Origin: Selaginella tamariscina
Taxonomy: Eukaryota; Streptophyta; Lycopodiopsida; Selaginellales; Selaginellaceae
DNA length: 64,000 nucleotides
NCBI GenBank assembly: GCA_003024785.1
Contig: PUQB01000083.1
Location: 1-64,000, forward strand
Reading direction: 5' to 3'
Positions 43,213-53,570 of this stretch are shown in pieces. Both the position numbers and the translations under genes were made by a program. Numbering within the stretch: the stretch's first letter is position 1; the number at the start of each line of letters is the position of its first letter. Below the pieces are notes generated by a model. The model was not told where the DNA came from. It saw only the letters and a program-made list of their open reading frames with translations, and did no database searches.

Positions 43213-46200
43213 GCGGTTGTGTAGATGGTGATGGATCTGATGGTCCTGGATCCGTGTGAGTTGGGCCATCTAAGGTATGACCGAATGTAGTCAACGAGTC
43301 TCGAACAACAAACCGTTTCATTCGAACTACGTGAACTATCTCAACCTCATGAGATCCCACCAACTGTACTGATACACCTGAGGACCAACCTTTCGGAGAC
43401 TCGGTAGGGACCAAGCCACTTATGTAATAAACCAGTTGCAAGCCCAGGTGCAGTTAGCTTGGGAAAACGTACCAGTACTAAGTCACCGTCAGCATAGTCT
43501 GGTGGAATTTGATGTCGTGCATTGTAAGAAGATTGTTGCTGTATTTGAGCTCGACCAAGATGTTCAGCAGACTCTGCACGCAGAAGAGGACAGCATCCAA
43601 ATGTCGAGCCCACATTTTGCATCCTCGGCACGTGGCAGATTCGATGATAACCCAATTCACTAGGCAACTTAGGATCATATCCATACAATGCCTTGAATGG
43701 AGAGATACCAATCGAACTCTGAATGCCTGTTACATAAGCAAATCTCAAGCATCGCAAATACCAATCCCAGTCAGTGTGATTGAAGTTCACATACTTCGAG
43801 ATCATACCCTTGAAGGTCCGATTCAATCGCTCCACCAAACCATCAGTTTGTGGATGATATGGAGAGGCAAATGAGTGTTTTACCCCTAACCTCTCACACA
43901 ACACTCGGAATACCTCTGCAATGAAAGCGGGGCCATTATCTGATAACATCCGCTCTGGGACAAGAATGCTGCAAAACCACATTATCGAACAAAAACAAAG
44001 CTGTTGACATGGCAGTTGCATCCGGAAGAGCACCAACCTCCACCCAACGAGTTAAATAATCAGATACGACAATGATGTACTGGTTACCTTGAGAAGAACG
44101 TGGAAAAGGTCCCATTAAATCCACTGCAATTAACTCAAAAGGGCGAGAGACATTGATGGATTCAACACCCCCATGGCCCGAGTCGTAGAGGAATTCCGAG
44201 TTTGACAAATGGGAACTTGAATATACCTGATCACATCACCACGCATGCTAGGCCAATAAAAGGATCTGCGGAGCTTCTCCAACACTCGTTGGTGACCAAG
44301 ATGACCTCCAACAATAGGTGAATCATGATATGCTCGAAGAAGGTGTGGAACATATGTAGAGGGTACAGCCAAACGCCATCTGTCTCTGGATTTGTCCCAA
44401 TAAAATACAATAAACCATCCTGAAGTCGAAACTGAGCATGATATTGTCGAAACGAGGTTCGGAAGAGGATTGCAAACGCATCCGTAATTGCCTCGTCCAT
44501 GGTTCATTTTTTGGCATCCTGCCACTGTTCCAAGGATGGTAAGTCGGCATCGAATACCTGAGGGGCTTGTATCAAACCGAATGCTGCAGCGACTGCATGA
44601 GCAGGCAAAGTGGAATCGGAAGGGGTGCTCGAGAAAGTGCATCCGCATCCACCATTGTTCGCCCAGGCCTGTGCACCACCTTAAAGTTATATACTGGAGA
44701 CGTAATGCCCATCTGGCTACACGACCCACTAAATTCTTCCGTTTTAATAAGGAAGTGACAGCAGCATGATCACACTCCAAAAGTGTTTCACTCCCATGTA
44801 AGTAGGCATGAAGTCGTTCAAAACCCCAAACAGCAGCAAGGCATTCTTTTTCAGTAGTGGAATAATTCCGCTCAGCCGGCGTGAGTACTCGACTAATGTA
44901 AGCCACCGGGTGTCGAATTGAAGAATCCACAGCATCAGTTTGCATCAATACACCACCAATACCAACATCTGAGGCATCTACTCGTAAAATGAACGGACGA
45001 GTAAAATCTGGGTATTGAAGCAATGGTGGAGTTGTCAGGAACTCTTTTAACTGGTCAAATGCCTGCTGACACCTGCGAGTCCACCTGAAAGATACCTGTG
45101 GACGAACTAACTCCCGAAGAGGGGCAGTTCGATCAGTGAGATGATCGATGAATCGACCCAAGTACTGCACCGTGCCCAAGAAACGCTGGACTTCCTGTAC
45201 TGTACGGGACGAGGGAACTCTCGAACAGCTCGCAACTTCATTGGATCCACCTGTAAACCCTCTCGAGATATACGGTAACCCAAGTAAGTGGTGTCGGTCG
45301 AACCAAACACACACTTTTCAAGTTTCAACTTCAGGCCAACTTCTCGAAATCGATCAAGAACGCGCCGTACATCACGAATGTGATCCTCCCAAGAACCAGA
45401 CCCATGAATGAGCACATCGTCGATAAAATCGGCAGTGATATCAGGCATATCGGAAAGAAGCTCATCCATCATGCGTTGAAAGGTGGCAGGAGCTGAAGTC
45501 AATCCAAAAGGCATGACCAAAAACTCGTAAAGACCAAATGGTGTCCGGAAGGCCGTTTTTGGAATATCCTCCTCAGCCATAGGAACCTGCCAATATCCTG
45601 ATGCCAAATCCAACTTAGTAAACCATCGACTCTGACCCAAACGATCTAATAGATCGGCAGAGTTCGGAAGTGGATAGACATCTTTGATGGTAACATCGTT
45701 AAGAGGTCGGTAATCCACACAAAATCGGAGAGATCCATCAGGCTTGGGAACCAAATGAGGTTCACATGCCCATGGACTCCGTGACGGACGACACACTCGT
45801 TTACCAATCATATCAGTAACAGCTGTTCGCATGGCTGATAACTCCTTTGGTGACCTGCGTCGAACCGGGACTTTGAAAGGCTTTGCATTGCCGGTGGGTA
45901 TACAGTGTCGAGTCTTCACACGTGCACCTTGGGACAGATCAAATTTGAACAAACTTGCATACTGTTTCTTAAGTTGTTCGATGCAGTGTGCTCGACACTC
46001 AGGTGACGGATCCGGCATTTGAACCTGTTGAGATGAACACCACCCCAAGACCGGAATCAAAGGAGCTGTATGCGTGATACAAACAGCAACAAGCTTCTCT
46101 GGACGTAAAGGAACAGACTGCAAAGACACAGACTCCAAGCGTAATACAGGAGGAGAGAGTGAAAAATCACATGTACCTTTCGACTGCTTTAACCAATCAC

Positions 46201-46705
46201 ATCCCAGAATGATGTCAAAGACCTGGGAAGGGACAACCCTAAGAGACCCAGAGGGAAACTTACAGTTGGCACCCATAACCAGCGTAGTCAAAGTGGTGTA
46301 CTGTGATACTGCACGAGACTGCCCATTACCATATAAAATGTGCAAGACCTTATCTGCACGTCTTAAGGGTAATGAGCACCGATGCGCTAGAGAAGTAGTT
46401 ATGGAAGACATACTGGATCCTGTATCCACAAGCACTGTGACTGAAAGATCATTCACTCGTGCAGAAAATGTGAAAACTGGATGATCTGGTGGAACTTGCA
46501 AACCTTGATATGCATAGCGGAAAAAACATGGAGGTGAAGTCTCCATCGCACGGGATCCCTCCGTCGCCCGTACGATTACGTTTTCCGCAACAGATCCACC
46601 TGCAAGAGAGGCTTCGTCATCTGGAAGCTCATCATAGACATAATGGCCGCCACAGGCACACCATCCGGAACATATGGTCGCCAGCCTGGATGTGGTGGAC
46701 GCCAA
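43213..46705 (-). pseudogene. Ty3/gypsy pol (protease, RT, RNase H, integrase), frame-broken
   Basis: Domains on the minus strand: aspartic protease with LVDTGSS near 46425; reverse transcriptase with LVPKPDGSLRFCVDYR, LDLASGYWQ and FIDDVLIH (catalytic DD near 45420); RNase H with LRVDASDVGIGGVL and STTEKECLAAVW (45000-44850); the integrase zinc-binding HHCC region with GGHLGHQRVLEKLR and CPICQ (about 44320-44200); and the DDE core with VDLMGPFP, SDNGPAF and YHPQTDGLVERLNR (44120-43830). The reading frame shifts at least three times (near 45200, 44620 and 43970). Given nearly identical LTRs, these may be sequence errors rather than decay. It makes the enzymes that copy and insert the element. 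Confidence 0.9.
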
Positions 46706-47592
46706 TCAGGATACACATCGCATGCCCGCCAAGTATGTCCAGGCGCCCAACAGGCCCAACAATGAACTTGATTGGGTCGACCTGCATTGTTCCGATTCCT
46801 CCTGTCACGAATCCGTGGATTTTGACCACCACGGGCAGGTACTGGAGCAGGTGCAGGACGATTTCGTGGAGGTGGTCCACGGGGTGGGCCCCGAGGTCGA
46901 CCACGAAAGGCTTGCCGTGCGGGCACATATGCAGCAGCATCAACCTCCATTGGATCAGCACGCTGAACAAGAGGAGCAGGTAACCCAAGGGGAACACGGC
47001 CCTCACCAGGCACCAACTCAAAACGTTGAGCTAGTGCAAAAGCTTCCTCCAATGTGGTAGGACGAAGAGCCCGAACGAATCGAACAAGTTCGGGTCGCAT
47101 AGTTGGCCATAACATACCGAGCTTAATGGGCTCAGGCATGTTAGGATATGCACGCCGAACTAAATCCCCGAACCTAATACTGAACCGCATAACAGACTCA
47201 CCAGGATGTTGTCGTATCGCATGCAGTTGTTGGAAAGCATCATCTGAATCCTCAACTTTGCCAAACGTACGTTTGAGGCATTCCGTTAACCGATTACTAT
47301 TGGCTTGAATCTCCGCAGCCAATCCATTATACCACTTGAGCGCAGGGCCTTCCAAACATGTAGGGAATTCTCTGAGAGCACGGGCCTCATCCCAACCATG
47401 GTAACGAACAATGACTTGGAAATGATCAAACCAGTGGTATACATCATCTCCCGGATCACCACAAAAAGATCGGGGTCGAACCCTCGGATTTGTGGCCTGT
47501 GAAGAAGATGAAGGAGTACTAGAAGCAGATCCCCCGGCATGAGGCTCAGACGGGGAAGAGGAGGACGAACCCTCAACAAAGCGCTCCAACAA
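46576..47592 (-). CDS. Ty3/gypsy gag (capsid-nucleocapsid)
   Basis: Structural polyprotein of the element. A low-complexity Ser/Pro N-terminus leads into a retrotransposon gag helix domain (DVYHWFDHFQVIVRYHGWDE, EGPALKWYNGL, AFQQLHAIRQ). An Arg/Pro/Gly-rich nucleocapsid follows with one CX2CX4HX4C knuckle (CWACWAPGHTWRAC). It overlaps the start of the pol frame by about 130 bases in a different phase, which would require a frameshift or reflects an indel. Confidence 0.88.
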   Translation of the reverse strand: MLERFVEGSSSSSPSEPHAGGSASSTPSSSSQATNPRVRPRSFCGDPGDDVYHWFDHFQVIVRYHGWDEARALREFPTCLEGPALKWYNGLAAEIQANSNRLTECLKRTFGKVEDSDDAFQQLHAIRQHPGESVMRFSIRFGDLVRRAYPNMPEPIKLGMLWPTMRPELVRFVRALRPTTLEEAFALAQRFELVPGEGRVPLGLPAPLVQRADPMEVDAAAYVPARQAFRGRPRGPPRGPPPRNRPAPAPVPARGGQNPRIRDRRNRNNAGRPNQVHCWACWAPGHTWRACDVYPDWRPPHPGWRPYVPDGVPVAAIMSMMSFQMTKPLLQVDLLRKT

Positions 47593-47706
47593 CTTGTTTG
47601 TGCATCAATAGCAGTAGCAATAATGCTAAAAGCCGTCTCCATATTCATCGTCATGAAAACAGAAAAGGAAAAGGCGGAAGAAAGGAATACCCAACTTCTC
47701 CACCAA

Positions 47707-47909
47707 TGAAAGAGCGATATATATTAAAAATGTCAGATACATTAAGCTACAAAAACCCTGCTTATATACAGGAGACCTCCTGCCACGTGGCACACATGCG
47801 ACACGTGGCGCTGACACATGGGGCCAGATCACCACCCATGTGTCACTATGCATGTGTGTATATACACATGCGTATATACGTTACATTACATAATATACAG
47901 TATCTTACA
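47707..47909 (-). repeat. 5' LTR of the Ty3/gypsy element
   Basis: 203 bases. In element orientation it starts TGTAAGATAC and ends GCTCTTTCA. The following bases TTGGTGGAG are the place for a primer-binding site, but I cannot assign the tRNA. Confidence 0.92.
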
Positions 47910-48007
47910 CAGTACAATATAAAGAATATTTAATAATATAAATTAAACTTCATGATAAAGCCATAACAAGAGGAACGCCTCAAACAAAGTATTATAGAAT
48001 ATATGAC

Positions 48008-48050
<43 letters not shown>

Positions 48051-48569
48051 TTACATTAATCTTATACAGAGGGATCCTAAATTTACATTGGGAAGGATGT
48101 AAATAAGATGTAAACAGCATAGTACATGTGCACCGTTTAAAACTTTAATGTGTTATTTCACGATGTAATATTTCTATAAGTATTAAATATATTTTTATAT
48201 ACGAAAGAAACACGTGTACTTAAACATAATAATTAATTAAGATATTTCTTAAACACATTTAATTAAACATCTTATGTAATTCATATGTTTTTAAACAAAA
48301 CTTAAAAATTTAATTTTAAGCGGACAAGTTTAGTATATATGCCTCACTATGGGAGTATTAGAGATACGAAAACATACACTGAATATAATGGTTGTAATAC
48401 CACCCAAGCAAAAACTTTTGATTATATCTGTTTAATTCTAAACGAACCTAGTCTGTACACGTGTGTGTGTGCGCCCACACACACGTGAAAACATAAATAT
48501 ACTCAATATAACGGTTATTTAGGTGCTACACAATACAGCATAGATGTTTAACTCTCGACCAACCTCGTC
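47910..48569. other. Intergenic spacer
   Basis: 3' flank of KASII. (AT)n microsatellite at 48011-48048. No exon seen. Confidence 0.45.
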
Positions 48570-50938
48570 TTAGTAAGGAGCCAGAAGAATGGAAGAATTG
48601 TGTCCCCCAAACCCAAATGAGTTTGACAAGGCTACTTTGATCTCTAATTTTTCCTTCTTACTCCCCACAATTATGTCCATGTTCTGCAATAGACACATAT
48701 ATATACATATACACATAAGCGTACATTGAAAAATATATTAAGGAAGCTATGTTAAGGATTAATGTAGCATTGACTCACCACATCCTTCTCGGGATTGTCA
48801 ATATTAATAGTTGGGTGTAGCCATCCTCTTCTGATTGCCTGCATGAAAAGCAAAATAGATATATATTACGTGCATGAATAATATATATATATATACAGAT
48901 AAGAATACCTGAATAGTAGCAATTGCATCTAAAGCTCCAGCTGCTCCTAACAGGTGACCCAACATTGACTTTGTTGAGTTTATTTTCAGCTTAAGAGAAT
49001 AAACAGCATATCAGTTACCTCAGTAAAATACTGAACTTAAAAAAGATTATTCATCAACTAATTATTATATAAAATATCAACAAGATCGTTGCTTAATAAA
49101 GTCACACACACACACACACACACACACTTACGCTGGAGTTTCCACCAAGAGCCTGCATTATGGCTTTGTATTCCTGAATATCGCCGGATCGTGTAGAAGC
49201 TGCGTGGGCATTAACATAATTAACGTCCTCTCTACGTACACCAGACTGTTCCAAGGCCTTCTCAATGCAAAGCAGCATTCCGGCACCTATGTGTAAATAT
49301 TCAATAAATAAATTAAATAAATATCTGTGTGTAGCATATATATTTGTTAATATTATAAAGACCTTCTGGATGAGCTGCTGTCACGTGATGGGCGTCACAT
49401 GTCATGCTTCCCCCAAGAAACTCGGCATATATTTCTGCTCCACGTCTCTGTGAAACTCTAGTCAAATATGATAAGTGATCTCTCTCCCTCTGAACTTTAC
49501 CTCAACAGGATTGCTCTTATTTAACATACATATGTATATATAAATGGACATACACATAAAAAATATGTAATGTGTGTATGCAGTGTGTTACCTTTGCATG
49601 CTCTAACTCTTCAAGCACCAGAGCACCGGCGCCTTCCCCGAGCACAAAACCATCTCGGTCCTTCAATATATAGAAGTGTGTGTGTGAGAGAGAGAGAGAC
49701 AAAAAGAAAGAGAGAGAGAGTTACTTGATCCCATGGACGTGAAGCCTTACTGGGATCGTCATTCCTTTGAGAGAGCGCTCTACATTGGACAAACCCACCA
49801 AGTCCTACAACACATACATTTTCAGATATTCTTCTCAGATTTTATGTTAATATATATATCTCTATAACTACCGTATTCCTGATATAGACACATACCAATT
49901 GGTATGATGGGAGCATCCGAACCACCAGATACCATAATATCCTGAAATTATATATAATATATCAGTGAAAGGTCACACTCAAATTTGCATATTTATTAGT
50001 ATACATATTATACACTACACAGTGAGGCACACAGACATACACACATCCACACACAACATACACATATACACTAGCCTACACACACACATTACCGCTTCCC
50101 CTCGGATGATATGGTTGGCAGCATTTAATATACAAGAATTACTAGTAGCACAAGCTGTTGAGATGGCATAATTAGGCCCCATCCATCCCTGTTTCAAACA
50201 AGTCACACAAGATATAAGTTACTATTAAATATTATTTTTACATAGATATGGACAGACATACATACATACTACATACCAAGTCCATTGCCAACATAGCTGC
50301 ACCCATATTTGTTGTCGCAAATGGAACACAAAAAGGGTTCATTTTCCGATAAGACACTCTCAGAGCCTCGATTGCATCATTAAAAACCTGTGAATCAATG
50401 AATATCCATACAAGCTCCAACAAGTAAACAGAGAATATATCTTGGAAATTATATAAAAAAAAAGTCATGTTGTACATGTATTCACGTGTGTAAGTATAAT
50501 TACGTATACATACACAAGCACACATGTACACAAATAACATGTAAACATATACACATACATACGTATGTATGTGTGTGTGTGCGTGCGTATACAAACCTGC
50601 ATGCCTCCCAAGGCAGAACCCATAAGAACTCCACATTTTGTTTTATCCAGCTCGTCCATTACATTTTCGGATATTCCCGCATCAGCCACGGCCTTTTTAC
50701 CGGCCGTCAAAAGGTAAAGCATGAACTTATCCATGCGTTTAGAGAACTTTGGAGTCACCCACCCATCTGGTGAAAAATCTTTTATTTCCCCAGCTATTCG
50801 CTGCAAAAAGAAACAACATTATAATCTATACGCATACATACACATATATACATGTACTACATATGTATATCATAGAAAATCATGAACTACCAAGCATTTG
50901 CTAACATGAAAAACGTCTAGAGACGATGGTATGCTTAC

Positions 50939-50971
<33 letters not shown>

Positions 50972-52971
50972 CAGAGGAGCAATGAGCATTCGAAATTAGT
51001 GAATGCTATTTGATTTAAAGTGAAGAGAATGTATACATATATCAAGGCATCTACATACATTCCTAAATCTACAAATAGAGTACATCACGCAAATGAATGA
51101 TGTAGAAAAGGGCCACTTTCCTATCGAAAGAACCACAATGAAAACAATGTGAGAAAATGTACAGAGGTGAAGAAAGACACACACTCACATAACGTGATAT
51201 TAACGTAAACATAGAAAAGAAGAAAATACTTAACCGTGGGAAAATCTTGACAGTCGAAATTTTGGATCTCTGAGATCCCACTCGTTCCATTCAAAAGTTT
51301 TTTATATAATTCATCTGGATCGTTCCCTAGAGACGAAACAAGTCCCATCCCCGTTACGACCACCCTTCTCTGTTTGGTCTTAGACTTTCTTTTCTCTGGT
51401 ACTTCTTTTGCCGGTGCCAATAGTTGATCTGTGAAAAATCCTTCACATAAATATCTGTGTGTGTGTGCGTGTGCGTGTGCGTGTTGTGTTTATGTTCAGT
51501 ATGACTTTTACATCTAAATGTGACAGTCTGATCCCATAAAACGTTCTTTAACAACGCTTGCCTTGAAATTTAAATGAAACAACACAGATTTCAAGGCAAG
51601 CGTTGTTAGCGGACAGATTATGGGATCAAACTATCAAATACGAACATGGATTGAGCTCAAAACGTGCATATATACATAGATATATGAGTCTGTGTGTGTA
51701 GATATACATATGCACCAGTTGCACGAAAATTTCAAGGTATAACGATATGAATATGGACTGAGCTCAACGTGTATATACTAGCACGCATATATATACAACT
51801 GTATCTGTGAGTGCGTACGTGTGTAATATATAAAATCTTTCAGAGAAGACCGCAAAAAATTATACTGACGTACTATATACGTCGCTCTCAATCCTTCTAT
51901 AGAGTCTGACTTACGTTTCTTCGTAGAGTACATGTTTACTATATATAAATATACATACAACCTAAGCACATGAAATCAAAATTTGTGCATAAAAATACCT
52001 TACAATTTGTATAGAGATTTCGAAATCATAGTGCATACATTGAATATCAAAATCTCTATACGAATTGTAAGGTGGAATAAATTACAACAATAGTAGTACT
52101 AGTATCATGTGATAGTGCATATCTATATCTTAAGTAACTACATTATCGCAGTGTATACATTATCATACATGGCACACACACACACACACATATGCATGCG
52201 CACTGTAGTGCATTATAATGAAAAATCTCTGTAGAATTTGATAAGATGCATGGAACGATTATGAATCTACACAGAAATTATGCAATCCCCACGAGATTGT
52301 GGAGCATAATTGCAGCTCTATGAAGCAATTTACACAAGGATTTTACAGAATTTAGCAACTAAAACAAGATTTCTAAATAAATTTAACGGGAAAATACGAG
52401 ATTTTTAAGAGAATTTGATGAGAAAATGACAATTTTTTTGAGCACATTTTATGGGGAAAAAATTTAAGAATGATATTTTTCAACAGGATTTGATGAAAAA
52501 ATGAGCAGAGAAGACGAAATTTTCAGCACAATTTCAAGATTTTAGGATGCATGTTACATGCAGTGAATGCATGAGACATACCTGTGGCAGTAGCACGGCA
52601 GGATGTCGAAGACATCCTGCCACGCCGTCTCTTAGGTACGAGATCTTCATCCTCCCACAAGAAAGACGACCACTTGGCATTGCGATACTCCGGACAGCCT
52701 CGAACGACGGAAGAACAGATCCCAGCCCGGAGATGCCAGATTCATACAGCGCGACCATGGAGCATACCGTCCCGGCGGCAGCCGAAATGTGCTGATGAAC
52801 ACTGGATCTGCGGCGCCTGGCAAATCTCCTGCTGCCGGACATGGCAGCTGCATTGGATTGGGGAGACGCAGCCGAATCCGTGCCAGACAGCCCTGCCATT
52901 GTTCTTGAGTAGCATGCCGCAAGGATCCAAGTGCACAGCGGGGCAGAGATTGATGAAGCCGCCGCGCTCAT
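48570..52971 (-). CDS. 3-oxoacyl-ACP synthase II, plastid (KASII/FAB1-type)
   Basis: Condensing enzyme that elongates palmitoyl-ACP to stearoyl-ACP in plastids. Minus-strand exons: about 52582-52971, 51235-51428, 50597-50800, 50277-50397, 50093-50188, 49896-49941, 49725-49804, 49592-49660, 49363-49447, 49132-49286, 48909-48989, 48779-48838 and 48570-48683. Exon 1 is Ser/Ala/Arg-rich like a transit peptide. The catalytic triad is visible: Cys in [10 protein letters not shown], His in VNAHAAST (family NAHATST) and His in [63 protein letters not shown] and [13 protein letters not shown] favour KASII over KASI. Exon 1 does not join exon 2 in phase as read, so an indel in exon 1 is likely. The donor at 49362 (GTCTTT) is weak. 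Intron 1 (about 1.15 kb) holds two hairpins, listed separately. Confidence 0.9.
51529..51628. repeat. Inverted repeat in KASII intron 1 (hairpin A)
   Basis: A perfect 20-base stem (51550-51569 with 51588-51607) around an 18-base loop, continued outward after a mismatched interval by a second 11-base pairing (51529-51539 with 51618-51628). The length would suit a foldback relic or a small-RNA-type hairpin. Confidence 0.85.
51997..52073. repeat. Inverted repeat in KASII intron 1 (hairpin B)
   Basis: 51997-52020 pairs with 52050-52073 at 23 of 24 positions around a 29-base loop. Unrelated in sequence to hairpin A about 400 bp away. Confidence 0.85.
52597..52621. repeat. Short perfect hairpin in KASII exon 1
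   Basis: GGCAGGATGTC and its exact reverse complement are separated by only GAA, inside the transit-peptide exon just before its donor. Confidence 0.8.
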
Positions 52972-53570
52972 TCTGTGTACGTCTTCCCTTCCTATCTGGG
53001 TTTAGGGTTTACGTCCCCAGCATACACGCATACCTGCAAGTAAAAAGCTTTTGCATTGGATTGCAATCACTCCCACGTCACTGTCCCAACGTGGCACTTC
53101 CTAGGGTTCCCCTTACCCTAGATATTATTTTAAAACTGTTATTCAAATAAATTTTTAAACTAGATTTAATGGAGGATATATATAAACAATGTATATTATA
53201 TTTGTGTAAAATCCTAGAGGACTATCAACAAGATCTCTCACACACACGCACACGCACACGCACCAACTTATATATTTAAGACTTCTCTTGGTTGGTGAGC
53301 ATCACACCCATTACAGTGTAAAATATAATGCAAAAATATACGACTATATAAGTATTCAATTACATTATATTCCATACACTTTAATTCGTTTTCATATGCC
53401 TCCCACGATTTCCTACTTTGAACACGCGACATACACATGTATGCATGTACATGTGCAAAGGCAAGAACTTATGCGTGCCCTAAAACAGGGGATGCAGAGT
53501 ATCCACGTAGGCAATTCTTTTTTTCTAGAAGAGAGGGTTAGTGTTTTCGTTGGGGATAGGAGGAGCGGAG
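52972..53570. promoter_or_regulatory. Divergent promoter region of KASII and TM9SF genes
   Basis: About 600 bp between two head-to-head ATGs. A double telo-box (GGGTTTAGGGTTT on the plus strand, 52998-53010) sits 27 bases upstream of the KASII ATG, and CCTAGGGTT / ACCCTAG words occur at 53100-53122. No exon seen. Shared regulation is an inference from layout. Confidence 0.5.

Larger units (their letters stand above)
42995..47909 (-). mobile_element. Ty3/gypsy LTR retrotransposon, nearly intact and young
   Basis: Minus-strand element of about 4.9 kb with 203-205 bp LTRs at both ends. Order from the right: LTR, leader, gag, protease, reverse transcriptase, RNase H, integrase, polypurine tract, LTR. 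The integrase-last order defines Ty3/gypsy. No chromodomain was recognised after integrase. LTRs start TG and end CA in element orientation. The 5-base flanks do not match, so no target-site duplication is visible. It inserted into AT-rich intergenic DNA between the FMO and KASII genes. Confidence 0.93.

Noticed and set aside
43347..47592. Host genes in the 43-47.6 kb block
   Set aside because: All long frames are parts or shadows of the gag-pol of one LTR element.
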